Of a stretch of 64,000 nt of DNA, positions 33,573-41,741 are shown piece after piece. The notes below the pieces were generated by a model. It was not told where the DNA came from. It saw nothing but the letters and a program-made list of their open reading frames with translations, and searched no databases. The number at the start of each line of letters is the position of its first letter. Within the stretch, counting starts at the first letter, position 1. A program made the position numbers and the translations under genes. The stretch is from positions 62,001 through 126,000 of the forward strand of contig JBLKOP010000002.1 of assembly GCA_047602905.1 (NCBI GenBank), read 5' to 3'. The DNA comes from SKIA01 sp047602905 (GTDB lineage: Archaea > Nanobdellota > Nanobdellia > Woesearchaeales > SKIA01).

Positions 33573-34472
33573 TTATTGTATGAAGTACTCGTTTACTAGT
33601 TTTTGTAGGTTGTGTATTACTTCTTTTTCATTAATATCTAGTTGTTTTTGTTTCACGAGTCCTTCTAATAAGTTGCTTTCCGGAAGAACAAGCAAATTAT
33701 TTGCAGGTAATTCTTGATGGTATTGGTTGTGTCTGTCTATAAGTACATATCCTTCTGGTTGTTGTTCTCGGTGTTCTTCGCTAGTGGTTTCTATGGGGGT
33801 GAATCTTTCTGTTCTTTCAATAAGGTTTTTGAAGTGTTTTGAAGCAATGATGTCGTTTATTCTTCTTGCTGCAGGAGTGATTTCTGAGTAGTAAATGTCT
33901 TCAGTTACGCTTCTTAGTTCGCCGTTGTATTGCTCTTGCATGATGTTTTCTAACTTATTTTTTTCTTCTAGTTCGCGTTCAGAAAGATATGTGTCTGCAA
34001 GACTGTTTAGGGAGCCCATGTGGTCTGCTAATTGTTCTTGTACGATATATATTGGTTCTTGTGGTTTTCTTACTTGAAGCTGATTGAATATATCTGTGTA
34101 GAACTGATCTGATTCTTCTTGTATGTCAAAGCGTATTTCTCTCTCTTGCTTATTGTCTGAGGTTAATGCAATGGTGTATGCTGTTGTTATTATTGAGTCA
34201 AGTTCTTCTAATGGTATGTCTCCTTTTGGTTGTCGTTTTATGTCTACTCCATTAATCCATGGTTTGGTTGTGTTGTCTGTTATGAGTATCTGGTTTTCTA
34301 GTTTGCTTCTGTTTTCTTCATACCACTTCGCGATTTCTTCTTTTCCTGTTTCTTTTTTGAATGCGTGTATACTTACAGGGAGATTGTTTTTTGTAAATTC
34401 GTTTTGTATTTCTGGTACGAATCGTTCTAGTAGTTCGTTTGTTCGGTAGATTATGTTGATGTTTTGTTTCAT
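33573..34472 (-). CDS. Hypothetical protein
   Basis: A 299-residue hydrophilic protein starting MKQNINIIYRTNELLERF. It alternates strand-like and helical stretches, with many Glu, Gln and Asn (DIQEESDQFYTDIFNQLQ, YLSERELEEKNKLE). No catalytic pattern found. Its ATG overlaps the TGA of the 65-residue gene upstream, giving a two-gene operon. Immediately downstream in the same frame lies the SDR pseudogene. Confidence 0.6.
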   Translation of the reverse strand: MKQNINIIYRTNELLERFVPEIQNEFTKNNLPVSIHAFKKETGKEEIAKWYEENRSKLENQILITDNTTKPWINGVDIKRQPKGDIPLEELDSIITTAYTIALTSDNKQEREIRFDIQEESDQFYTDIFNQLQVRKPQEPIYIVQEQLADHMGSLNSLADTYLSERELEEKNKLENIMQEQYNGELRSVTEDIYYSEITPAARRINDIIASKHFKNLIERTERFTPIETTSEEHREQQPEGYVLIDRHNQYHQELPANNLLVLPESNLLEGLVKQKQLDINEKEVIHNLQKLVNEYFIQ

Positions 34473-34666
34473 GTTCTTGTGTGGTATGTGCTTGTATTTC
34501 CTGTTGGTCTTTCTCCTACCCAAGTTATTTTTGGTGGTTGTGTTGGGAATTGACTCATGTATGTTTGTATGTTTGTGTCTAGTAGGGGGTTTAGTTGGTA
34601 TTCTTCTTTGATGTCTTTTAGTGCTGTTTGTTTTGCTTGGATAACCAAGGGAGTGTATTTTTTCAT
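34469..34666 (-). CDS. Small hypothetical protein, first in operon
   Basis: A 65-residue protein beginning MKKYTPLVIQAKQTALKD, helical at first, with a proline-rich end (FPTQPPKITWVG). Not recognised. It is coupled by ATGA to the 299-residue gene, and its leader carries the palindromic element shared with the genes at 9511 and 30832. Confidence 0.6.
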   Translation of the reverse strand: MKKYTPLVIQAKQTALKDIKEEYQLNPLLDTNIQTYMSQFPTQPPKITWVGERPTGNTSTYHTRT

Positions 34667-34698
34667 AACTAATAAGTAGTTACTAAAATATATAAATC
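34667..34698 (-). promoter_or_regulatory. Leader palindrome plus TATA box, copy 3 of a shared element
   Basis: Upstream of the ATG at 34666 the plus strand reads AACTAATAAGTAGTTACTA and then AAATATATAAAT, closely matching the element before 9511 and similar to that before 30832. Confidence 0.5.
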
Positions 34699-34754
34699 TT
34701 TCTCTTAAAAAAATAGAATAATATATAAAATATAATTATTATATCATAAATAAT

Positions 34755-35705
34755 ATGAAATTAGACAAATATTATCGTAATATCTTGTTTTCGTTAACAA
34801 AAAACGCTCGCATACCTCTTAACGAACTTGCTAAACTAATCAATTTATCTCCTTCAACAACTGCGTACAGAATACAACAACTCCAAGAAAATAACCTATT
34901 AGAAAACACTTACGCAGTACTTGACCTTTACAAACTCGGCTTTGTAGGATACAGAGCTTACATAACCTTTCAAGCAACCACTCCTGATCAAGAAGAAGAA
35001 ATTCTTTCTTGGCTTCAAAAACAAAAACAAGCAGCTGTTCTGTTAAAAACAACAGGAGACGTTGATTGCGTCTGTATTAGCTGGACAAAAACAGACCTTG
35101 AATACTACTCGTTCGTACAAGAACTCAAAGAACACTACCAAACACACATTAAACACATAGAAATAACCTCTTACATCAAAGCACATCACTTACAAAGAAA
35201 CTACTTACTAGACGAAGACGACCAAGAAATACTCACGATAGGAAACACCCGAGAAATAGTAGAACACGACCAACTAGACCTACAAATACTTCAGCTCCTC
35301 GCAACAAACGCTCGTATAAGCGCACTAGAAATAGCACAACAACTAACTATACACGCACAAACAGTAATTAACCGCATAAAACGCTTAGAACAAACACAAG
35401 TAATAGCAGGATACAGCTGCAGTATTAATACACAACAACTACAGCGAATCTATGAAAAACTCAATTTTGTTTTCTCAAAGAACACAAACCACCAAGAACT
35501 CCTCAGCTACGCAGCAAGCATTCCTGAAAGCATCTACGTTGATGAAGCAACAAACCAATACGACTTAGAGCTAAACATAGAAGTCTCCTCAACAGCAAGA
35601 AAACACGAGATACTAAACGACATAAAAAACCGTTTCGGAGGAGTACATCACTTCAGTCAATTCTCAACAACAGGATTTAGAAAAATCGTTTATCTACCTG
35701 TATAA
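34755..35705 (+). CDS. Lrp/AsnC-family regulator with two HTH domains
   Basis: The 316-residue protein contains two Lrp-type units in tandem. The first HTH is near 14-45 (NARIPLNELAKLINLSPSTTAYRI) with a following strand-rich domain; the second is near 180-215 (NARISALEIAQQLTIHAQTVINRI). Standard Lrp proteins are about 150 residues, so this is a duplicated or fused form found in archaea. The 88-base upstream gap is extremely AT-rich with repeated TATA-like elements and is shared with the divergent 65-residue gene. Confidence 0.85.
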   Translation: MKLDKYYRNILFSLTKNARIPLNELAKLINLSPSTTAYRIQQLQENNLLENTYAVLDLYKLGFVGYRAYITFQATTPDQEEEILSWLQKQKQAAVLLKTTGDVDCVCISWTKTDLEYYSFVQELKEHYQTHIKHIEITSYIKAHHLQRNYLLDEDDQEILTIGNTREIVEHDQLDLQILQLLATNARISALEIAQQLTIHAQTVINRIKRLEQTQVIAGYSCSINTQQLQRIYEKLNFVFSKNTNHQELLSYAASIPESIYVDEATNQYDLELNIEVSSTARKHEILNDIKNRFGGVHHFSQFSTTGFRKIVYLPV

Positions 35706-35771
35706 CTTGTTATTACATAAAACCATCTGTAGACGAAACCTTTATAGCTATACCAAAACCTTGCATATCTT

Positions 35772-36902
35772 ATGCATATTGATGAACGAGTACGCCTGAT
35801 TACACGAAATACTGAAGAAATAATGACTGAAGAAGACCTTAAAAGTCTTTTAGAAAACGTCTCAGAAATCAATCATTACATTGGCTTTGAGATATCAGGA
35901 AAAATCCATTTAGGAACAGGCCTTATGTGCATGTCTAAAGTAAAAGATTTCATGGACGCAGGAATTACTTGCTCAGTTTTCCTTGCTGACTGGCACAGCT
36001 ACATTAATGACAAGCTTGGAGGAGACTTAGACATAATAAAACAAGTTGCTGTTGGCTACTTCATGAACGGACTAAAAGCAAGCCTGAAGTGCTTAGGAGG
36101 AGACCCTGATAAACTCACGTTTGTTCTAGGAAGCGACTTATACCATCATAACGATGAGTATTGGCAAACAGTAATTGACATTAGTAAGAACACCTCGCTT
36201 TCTCGTATGATGAGAAGCATCACTATTCTTGGCCGAAAAGAAGGAGAAGGAGTAGATTTTGCTAAGCTCATGTACCCTCCTATGCAAGTAGCGGATATAT
36301 TCACCCAAAACATTCATCTTCCTCACGCAGGCCTTGATCAACGAAAAGCACAAGTAATCGCTCGTGACGTAGCAACAAAAATTAAGAAGCCCCTCTTAGA
36401 TGATAACGGAGTAGTTGTTAAGCCTGTAGCCGTTCACCACCACTTACTCCTTGGTCTTCTCAAACCCCCCACCTGGCCTATTCCTAAAGAAGAACTTCAA
36501 GAAGCTCTTAGTGCTTTGAAGATGAGTAAGTCTAAACCAAACAGTTCAGTCTATATTCATGACTCCCCTGAAGAAATTACCAAAAAGATTTCTCAAGCGT
36601 TCTGTATGGAAGGAGAAGTAGCGTTTAATCCCATCCTTGACTGGACAAAATACTTGTTGTTTAGAGAAGAAACTTCCTCATTAACGATTAAGCGCCCAGA
36701 GAAGTTTGGTGGAGACGTAACGTACACCTCCTATGAGTCGTTACGAGACGCTTTTGCAAGCAAAGACTTACACCCTGTTGATTTAAAAAACGCTGTTGCG
36801 CAAGCAATCATTAAGTTACTTGCTCCTGCAAGAGAGTACTTTAGTAGTGAAGAAGGAGCAAATCTTCTTGCGGAAATGAATAACATATTAGTTACTCGCT
36901 AA
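35772..36902 (+). CDS. tyrS: Tyrosyl-tRNA synthetase
   Basis: Class I synthetase charging tRNA-Tyr. The 376-residue protein has the archaeal TyrRS pattern: FEISGKIHLGTG (HIGH variant) near 44, MYPPMQVADIF, HAGLDQRKAQVIARD near 192 for the amino-acid pocket, and KMSKSKPNSSVYIHD with KMSKS at 250-254. TrpRS is longer and has different signatures. A CCTTTATAGC box about 30 bases upstream of the ATG is the promoter. Confidence 0.92.
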   Translation: MHIDERVRLITRNTEEIMTEEDLKSLLENVSEINHYIGFEISGKIHLGTGLMCMSKVKDFMDAGITCSVFLADWHSYINDKLGGDLDIIKQVAVGYFMNGLKASLKCLGGDPDKLTFVLGSDLYHHNDEYWQTVIDISKNTSLSRMMRSITILGRKEGEGVDFAKLMYPPMQVADIFTQNIHLPHAGLDQRKAQVIARDVATKIKKPLLDDNGVVVKPVAVHHHLLLGLLKPPTWPIPKEELQEALSALKMSKSKPNSSVYIHDSPEEITKKISQAFCMEGEVAFNPILDWTKYLLFREETSSLTIKRPEKFGGDVTYTSYESLRDAFASKDLHPVDLKNAVAQAIIKLLAPAREYFSSEEGANLLAEMNNILVTR

Positions 36903-36918
36903 CATACGAACCAGTGCG

Positions 36919-37015
36919 TTTTATAAATAGCTGCTTGTTCGTCTCCTTTATCAACTCTTTTGTTCTCACAAAAAAAACGTTTTGTGTTATCAGTTGTTGT
37001 TGAACACCTAAAACG
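36919..37015 (+). promoter_or_regulatory. Promoter and long 5' leader of the DEAD-box helicase gene
   Basis: A TATA box TTTTATAAATAG at 36919-36930 lies 86 bases before the ATG at 37016, predicting a 5' leader of roughly 70 bases, unlike most genes here. It contains a run of A and a GTGTT/AACAC stem (36984-36988 and 37003-37007) just before the start. Cold-induced RNA helicase genes of other organisms often have regulatory leaders; that role here is inference. Confidence 0.45.
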
Positions 37016-38293
37016 ATGAAATTCACGCAAATACCTCTTCAGAAACAATTACAACAAGCGCTTACTCGCCAAGGGTACACAGAACCAACTCCTATCCAGC
37101 AACAAGCAATTCCGCTTATTCTACAAGGAGAAGACGTTTTAGGTATTGCGCAGACAGGAACAGGAAAAACAGCTGCTTTCTGTCTTCCCATCCTCAGTAA
37201 GCTTATGGGCTCATCAAGCAAGCCTAAGCGTCCTCGCGCACTCATAATAACTCCTACAAGAGAATTAGCTGCGCAAATACTCGCCAGTCTTAATACGTAC
37301 GGAACATTCGCTAATCTACGTTTCTGCGCTGTTTTTGGCGGTGTTAGTCAAGGACCACAAGTAAAACAACTCAATAACGGCGTTGATGTTCTCGTCGCTA
37401 CTCCTGGTCGATTACTTGATTTAATGCAGCAAAAACACATTACTCTCTCAGAAACGTCTTTGTTAGTTCTTGACGAAGCTGACCGCATGCTTGATATGGG
37501 CTTTATTAACGATATCAAGGAGGTAGTTAAGCAAACTCCTCCAAAGCGACAAACGCTTCTTTTCTCCGCTACCATGCCTAAAGCTGTTGAGCAATTCGCT
37601 CAATCAATACTCAGAAGTCCTAAGCGAGTAGAGGTCGCTTCTGAATCAACAACTGCTGATAACATCACGCAAAAAGTTTTGTTTGTAGATCATAACAAGC
37701 GCGATAATCTTTTACTACATCTCTTTAAGCAAGAACAACTCCACAAAGTTCTTGTGTTTACGAAGATGAAGCATCGAGCAAGTAAAGTTGCTACTCTACT
37801 CTCAAAAAACGGTATTAAAGCAGTTGCTATTCACGGCGATAAGTCTCAGAATCAGCGCACACAAGCACTTGCTCGCTTCTCTCAGGATAAAGTTCGGGTT
37901 CTTGTGGGTACTGACGTAGCTGCTCGTGGTCTTGACGTGGATGATATCTCTCACGTGATTAATTATGAGTTGCCTATGGATGTGGAGAACTACGTTCATC
38001 GTATCGGCCGTACTGCTCGCGCGGGTGCTAGTGGAGTTGCGTATAGCTTCTCTGGTCCTGAGGATAAGTTATTGTTGCAGCAGATCGAGAGTCTTCTTGG
38101 TCACGAAATAGAGATTATGCAGCACAAGTTTCACTCAGAAACTGCTCGGCGCGCTCCTGCGAAGAAGAAGTCTTCTAAACGATCATTTAAAGGCACTAAA
38201 GGCGGTCGAGGTGGACGTTCTTCGAAAGGCTCAAAAGGTTCTTCTCAGAAAGGCTCGTTTCGTAAAGGGTTTAGAAAAGGTAGTAAGAAGTAA
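37016..38293 (+). CDS. DEAD-box ATP-dependent RNA helicase
   Basis: The 425-residue protein has all main helicase motifs: Q motif near 24 (EPTPIQQQAIP), AQTGTGKTAAF, PTRELAAQI, TPGRLLD, DEADRMLDMGF, SATMPK, then HGDKSQNQR, GTDVAARGLD and HRIGRTARAG. The last 45 residues are a low-complexity tail rich in Lys, Ser, Gly and Arg, as in RhlE- or CshA-type cold-shock helicases, probably binding RNA. It likely unwinds structured RNA in ribosome assembly or decay. Confidence 0.94.
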   Translation: MKFTQIPLQKQLQQALTRQGYTEPTPIQQQAIPLILQGEDVLGIAQTGTGKTAAFCLPILSKLMGSSSKPKRPRALIITPTRELAAQILASLNTYGTFANLRFCAVFGGVSQGPQVKQLNNGVDVLVATPGRLLDLMQQKHITLSETSLLVLDEADRMLDMGFINDIKEVVKQTPPKRQTLLFSATMPKAVEQFAQSILRSPKRVEVASESTTADNITQKVLFVDHNKRDNLLLHLFKQEQLHKVLVFTKMKHRASKVATLLSKNGIKAVAIHGDKSQNQRTQALARFSQDKVRVLVGTDVAARGLDVDDISHVINYELPMDVENYVHRIGRTARAGASGVAYSFSGPEDKLLLQQIESLLGHEIEIMQHKFHSETARRAPAKKKSSKRSFKGTKGGRGGRSSKGSKGSSQKGSFRKGFRKGSKK

Positions 38294-38392
38294 TGCTTTT
38301 TTTTTAACAAGTATTATTGCATTACCTTGCTTTTTTTTAAGAGCAGAGTAAACTATAAATAGCCCTCCCAAAATAATTGGTGTAGAGACTGT

Positions 38393-39127
38393 ATGGAGAG
38401 AAAACGTTTTTTGCAAGTAAGCGCTCTTATCGCTTCGGCTGCTGTTATTAATCCTGTAAAAACTCTTGCTGAGTTGTCTTCAGACTCTCAAGAAGAGTGC
38501 GAGGATGTTTCTCTTCCATGCGGCTTTGATGCTCTCTACAATATTTCTGGGCGAGCAGGGCTTAGTGCTCGTTTTTCTCGTAGAAAACAAATACAAGGGC
38601 GTTTATCGTTTCGTCATGATACTAGCGCATACACGATTTTTTCAACTGCAGAGGATATTGATCGAGAGGTACGTATTACGGGTTCTTTGTATAGTAATCA
38701 AGAACAATTATTTCTTACTCCAAAATGCATGCACGTAACAAAGAACGGTTCTTCTCGTTTCTCGTTACACTTCTTTGAAAACCAAGTTACTCACTCGTAC
38801 AACGGTACTCGTACGTTTTCTTCACGACCACACGATCCTCTCTCAGCACTTATTATGCGTAACTCGTATGATCAAGCAGTTACGTTTGTTGACACAGCAA
38901 ATTCTCTTGAAGAAGCTACGTTTACGAACGCTCACTTAGCGGATAAGCGCGTGTTTTCTTCAAGTACAGGCTCTATAGGGCGGTTTAGTGGTGAAATAGA
39001 GGTGTTTACTTCGGTATTGTATAAAGGGCTTCTTCTTCCTTCTTCTCTACGTATTAACAAATATGATGCGCGCATAGGTGGCATGTATGATATGCGTGCA
39101 GAGCTTGAAGAGTTCAATATTCGTTAG
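38393..39127 (+). CDS. Exported hypothetical protein
   Basis: The 244-residue protein begins with a signal-like sequence: MERKRFLQVSALIASAAVINPVKTLA, in which KRFLQ recalls a weak Tat motif. The mature part is beta-rich (YNISGRAGLSARFSRRK, AYTIFSTAED) and resembles one-domain DUF3108-type exported proteins in outline. One cysteine pair near 37-43 could form a disulfide. Followed after 49 bases by the L37ae cluster. Confidence 0.65.
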   Translation: MERKRFLQVSALIASAAVINPVKTLAELSSDSQEECEDVSLPCGFDALYNISGRAGLSARFSRRKQIQGRLSFRHDTSAYTIFSTAEDIDREVRITGSLYSNQEQLFLTPKCMHVTKNGSSRFSLHFFENQVTHSYNGTRTFSSRPHDPLSALIMRNSYDQAVTFVDTANSLEEATFTNAHLADKRVFSSSTGSIGRFSGEIEVFTSVLYKGLLLPSSLRINKYDARIGGMYDMRAELEEFNIR

Positions 39128-39145
39128 TGCTCTCACAACCACAGC

Positions 39146-39155
39146 TTTTATAAAC
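39146..39155 (+). promoter_or_regulatory. TATA box of the L37ae-RpoP-Pcc1 cluster
   Basis: TTTTATAAAC lies 31 bases before the ATG at 39177. Confidence 0.65.
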
Positions 39156-39176
39156 ACTTCATCGCTTCTCTTGGTC

Positions 39177-39431
39177 ATGGCACGCAGTAAAAAAGTTGCT
39201 TCTGGAAAGCGATTTGGTAGTCGTTATGGTCGACGAAACAGAGATCGCTTCGCTCTTCTTGAAGCGCAAGCGCGTAAGAAGCACGTTTGTCCAAGTTGTG
39301 GCTATGAGCAAGCAAAGCGAGTAGCTGCTGGTATTTGGAGTTGTAAGAAGTGCTCAGCAAAATTCGCTAGTAAAGCATACACGGTAACAAAATTCCCTAC
39401 GCTTAAGCAAAAACTTGAGGAGGACTTCTAA
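39177..39431 (+). CDS. rpl37ae: Ribosomal protein L37ae (eL43)
   Basis: An 84-residue zinc-ribbon protein of the large ribosomal subunit. It starts MARSKKVASGKRFGSRYGRR and has two CxxC pairs (CPSCGYEQ at 40, CKKCSAKF at 57), the standard arrangement. Followed two bases later by rpoP, an order conserved in many archaea. Confidence 0.93.
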   Translation: MARSKKVASGKRFGSRYGRRNRDRFALLEAQARKKHVCPSCGYEQAKRVAAGIWSCKKCSAKFASKAYTVTKFPTLKQKLEEDF

Positions 39432-39433
39432 AA

Positions 39434-39571
39434 ATGGCTGATTATCGTTGTTTTAGCTGTGGAAAAGATGTTGATGCAAGTTACTTAGCAAAGAAGGTTC
39501 GTTGCCCGTACTGTGGGAGTAAGATTATTTTTAAGCCTCGCGTGCGCAGCACAAAAGTTCTTGCTCGATGA
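39434..39571 (+). CDS. rpoP: DNA-directed RNA polymerase subunit P
   Basis: A 45-residue zinc-ribbon protein, too short for most gene finders: MADYRCFSCGKDVD, then VRCPYCGSKIIFKPR. The two CxxC pairs and the basic tail ending VRSTKVLAR match RpoP (Rpb12). Its TGA overlaps the ATG of the next gene. It follows rpl37ae, as in other archaea. Confidence 0.93.
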   Translation: MADYRCFSCGKDVDASYLAKKVRCPYCGSKIIFKPRVRSTKVLAR

Positions 39572-39780
39572 AAGCAGTTATTACTACTGATTTTGATCCT
39601 CGCTTACTAGAGGTTTTTGTGCAGGAAGACAAAGATATTGGCCGAGCATCCTACACTATAGAGCATGACGAGTCTGAGCTGCGTTTTGTTATTGTTGCTG
39701 ATGACGCTACTGCTTTGCGCACAGTAATGAATGCTATTACGAAGCTATTAAGTATTTGGGAGGACTCCAAGGATTTATGA
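39568..39780 (+). CDS. KEOPS complex Pcc1-like subunit
   Basis: A 70-residue protein with the Pcc1 outline: two strands, a helix and a strand with SELRFVIVADDATALRTVMNAITK close to the Pcc1 consensus ending. Pcc1 dimerises KEOPS, which makes t6A in tRNA. The gene is coupled by ATGA to rpoP and by ATGA to the next gene, and lies in a cluster where Pcc1 is found in other archaea. Confidence 0.8.
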   Translation: MKAVITTDFDPRLLEVFVQEDKDIGRASYTIEHDESELRFVIVADDATALRTVMNAITKLLSIWEDSKDL

Positions 39781-40001
39781 ATCCGCGCGTACAACTTCAT
39801 AAGCAACAACTTCGACGAGAACAAGTAGAGCTAGAAAGTGCTCTTGAGCAATTAGAAAAAAACCCTGTAAGCTACTCGCTTGTTGGCTCAGTTATGGTTC
39901 GTGAGGAGGCAAGCAGTATTCGCAAGCGCCTCTTAAAGCGCTTATCTGTTGTTCAACAAGAAATGAGTAGTTTAGATGATGAAGCAAGAAGAGATTCTTA
40001 A
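39777..40001 (+). CDS. pfdB: Short prefoldin beta-like subunit
   Basis: A 74-residue protein starting MNPRVQLHKQQLRREQVELE. It has a helix, a hairpin region PVSYSLVGSVMVREEASSIRK like prefoldin beta's VYKSVGNLLV stretch, and a second helix. Usual prefoldin beta is near 115-120 residues; the coiled-coil arms are shortened here. Its position after L37ae, RpoP and Pcc1 is where prefoldin beta normally sits. Starts by ATGA overlap with the Pcc1-like gene. Confidence 0.75.
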   Translation: MNPRVQLHKQQLRREQVELESALEQLEKNPVSYSLVGSVMVREEASSIRKRLLKRLSVVQQEMSSLDDEARRDS

Positions 40002-40218
40002 CGAGATACGAGCTGTTGCTTGTGAGTTAGCAGCTACGCAAACAGATGTTTCTGTACAGAAGCAGTTATTGCTTGTTGCTGAGGTTATTCAAGAAGACAT
40101 TGATCTTTCTTTACGCACGGATCGTATCCGAGACATCCTTAGGTGCTTAGAGCAAGGACAAGACATGTCTGTGCGTGCGCAGTTATGGAATCTTTCTGCT
40201 CTTATCGAGCAGCTGTAA
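39976..40218 (+). CDS. Small helical protein of the ribosomal/prefoldin cluster
   Basis: An 80-residue helical protein (MMKQEEILNEIRAVACEL and following), overlapping the prefoldin-like gene by 26 bases. In other archaea a small unknown protein often follows prefoldin beta, but I see no firm match. Start may be the first ATG at 39976 or the second at 39979. It converges with a membrane-protein gene by 17 bases. Confidence 0.55.
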   Translation: MMKQEEILNEIRAVACELAATQTDVSVQKQLLLVAEVIQEDIDLSLRTDRIRDILRCLEQGQDMSVRAQLWNLSALIEQL

Positions 40219-40720
40219 CGTACGGTACGTGTACTCGTTCTTTCTCGCTACTAAACAGTACGAGGTGCGTTGCTGCGTGTTTCTTTACTACTCCTTCTAA
40301 AAAATCTTTTTTGTACGTTGATTTAAGAGGGTATTTTCTTGTGGCTACATCTTTTTTTCTTCGGTTGCGTATCGCGTCTGTAAGTGCTAATAAGAGGGCT
40401 AGGAGTCCTAGCCAGAAGATCAGAAACGCTAGTCTGCTGAGAACAAGACCTAGTACTTCTATGCTTGCTAGCGCGAGGATTGCTGCGAGGATTGCTGCGA
40501 GCACGAAAGCGATGTTTGCTATGGTGTTTGTTAGGGATATCGTGTTTGCTCGTACGCGCGTATCTAGCTGTACTGCTTCTAGAGCTGCTCGTAGAGTGTT
40601 TCGTAGCAGTGCTGCGAGTGCTAGTCCTACAAAGAAGATGAGTAGCGGTGTTACTACGTACGTGGTGATTGCTTGGTTAATTACTTCGCTGTGTAGCAGG
40701 AGTTCTTCGTACGCGCTCAT
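40202..40720 (-). CDS. Membrane protein resembling MscS-type TM region
   Basis: The 172-residue protein has three hydrophobic segments at about 22-40, 65-88 and 93-112, with an arginine-rich loop between the first two (LRNTLRAALEAVQLDTRV). The spacing resembles the conserved TM-helix repeat and MscS-like channel N-termini, but the beta domain of MscS is missing. The C-terminal 55 residues are soluble and basic. Function unknown. Confidence 0.65.
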   Translation of the reverse strand: MSAYEELLLHSEVINQAITTYVVTPLLIFFVGLALAALLRNTLRAALEAVQLDTRVRANTISLTNTIANIAFVLAAILAAILALASIEVLGLVLSRLAFLIFWLGLLALLLALTDAIRNRRKKDVATRKYPLKSTYKKDFLEGVVKKHAATHLVLFSSEKERVHVPYVTAAR

Positions 40721-40797
40721 GTAGTGTGTATTGGTGTAAGGGGTTTTTATGTGTAGCTGCAGAAGCGTTTATAAAGAGGGTTTGTTTATGTTGTTTC

Positions 40798-41034
40798 ATG
40801 GCTGACGATAAAGCACCTGAGATGTCTAAGGATGAGCGCATTGGTTTTCACAAAGGGAGTTTAAGCACTCTTTCTAAAGAACAAGCAGAACTTGCTCGTA
40901 TACTTAATATTGTTGAGCAACTCATTCAGATGCACACCCAGGAGCTTAAGGCGCTTGGTGTTGATGTTTCTGCTCAGCAAGAAGAGATGCCTGTTATTCG
41001 TAAAGATAAGAAGCCTATTGAAGATATTCTGTGA
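40798..41034 (+). CDS. Small hypothetical protein upstream of HAD gene
   Basis: A 78-residue protein starting MADDKAPEMSKDERIGFHKG, with a central helix (LSKEQAELARILNIVEQLI) and an acidic C-terminus. TATA box GTTTATAAAG about 30 bases upstream of the ATG. Its stop overlaps the GTG start of the HAD gene (GTGA), so it opens a three-gene operon with HAD and PUA proteins. Function unknown. Confidence 0.65.
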   Translation: MADDKAPEMSKDERIGFHKGSLSTLSKEQAELARILNIVEQLIQMHTQELKALGVDVSAQQEEMPVIRKDKKPIEDIL

Positions 41035-41741
41035 TTAAAGGTATCGTTTTTGATTTAGATAATACTCTTGAGGAGTTTACTGAGCATGAAGAAGTTGTTG
41101 AGCAAGAAATGGCTTCTTTATTGCAGCAGCGCTACGGTATTGATCCTGTTCGTTTCGTGCGTATTTTTGATATGATTAAGACGGGGTATTTGCACTCGCG
41201 CAGTCTTCCTCAAGATTATGGTCGTGATGTGTGGTTTAAGGAGACACTTGCGCATTTTGATGTGTTTGATGCAGATATTGCTTCTTTAGTGGATATGTAC
41301 TGGGATTTATTACTCTCAAAAGTTCAGCTCTACCAAGGAGTTCCTGAGCTTCTTGCTGATTTAAAGCGCTCCTTTCGCTTAGGTATTCTCTCAGATAGTG
41401 ATGGGGATCGGTACTGGAAAGAAAAGCGTATTAAGCAGCTGCATATCGGCTCGTTCTTTGATGCTATCGTCACAAGTGATGATGTCGGTGCTAACAAGCC
41501 GCACCCGCGGGGATTTATTGAGGTGTGCAAACAACTCGGCGTGCTTACTTCTCAAGCGGTTATGGTTGGGGATCATCCTGAAGTTGATCACGTAATGGCT
41601 AAGGAGCTAGGCATGGTTACTGTGTGGGTTACTGAGGGTCTTTCTGAGCAGCAAAAACAGCGTAGTTATGAGTACGTTGATTACGTAGTGGATAAAGTTT
41701 CTGAGGTGGGAGAGCTTGTCGAGAAGATTGCGCAAGAGTGA
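41031..41741 (+). CDS. HAD-superfamily hydrolase
   Basis: The 236-residue protein has the four HAD motifs: FDLDNTLEEF at 8-17 (nucleophile D), LGILSDSDGD near 121, the lysine region GANKPHPRG near 158, and VMVGDHPEVD near 178. It is a phosphatase or similar phosphotransferase with a helical cap. Its GTG start overlaps the upstream stop codon; the PUA gene overlaps its end by 26 bases. Confidence 0.9.
   Translation: MIKGIVFDLDNTLEEFTEHEEVVEQEMASLLQQRYGIDPVRFVRIFDMIKTGYLHSRSLPQDYGRDVWFKETLAHFDVFDADIASLVDMYWDLLLSKVQLYQGVPELLADLKRSFRLGILSDSDGDRYWKEKRIKQLHIGSFFDAIVTSDDVGANKPHPRGFIEVCKQLGVLTSQAVMVGDHPEVDHVMAKELGMVTVWVTEGLSEQQKQRSYEYVDYVVDKVSEVGELVEKIAQE

Noticed and set aside
33247..33717. Plus-strand open frame of 156 codons
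   Set aside because: It is cysteine- and hydrophobe-rich like antisense frames and lies over the SDR pseudogene and the end of the 299-residue gene, which explain the bases better.
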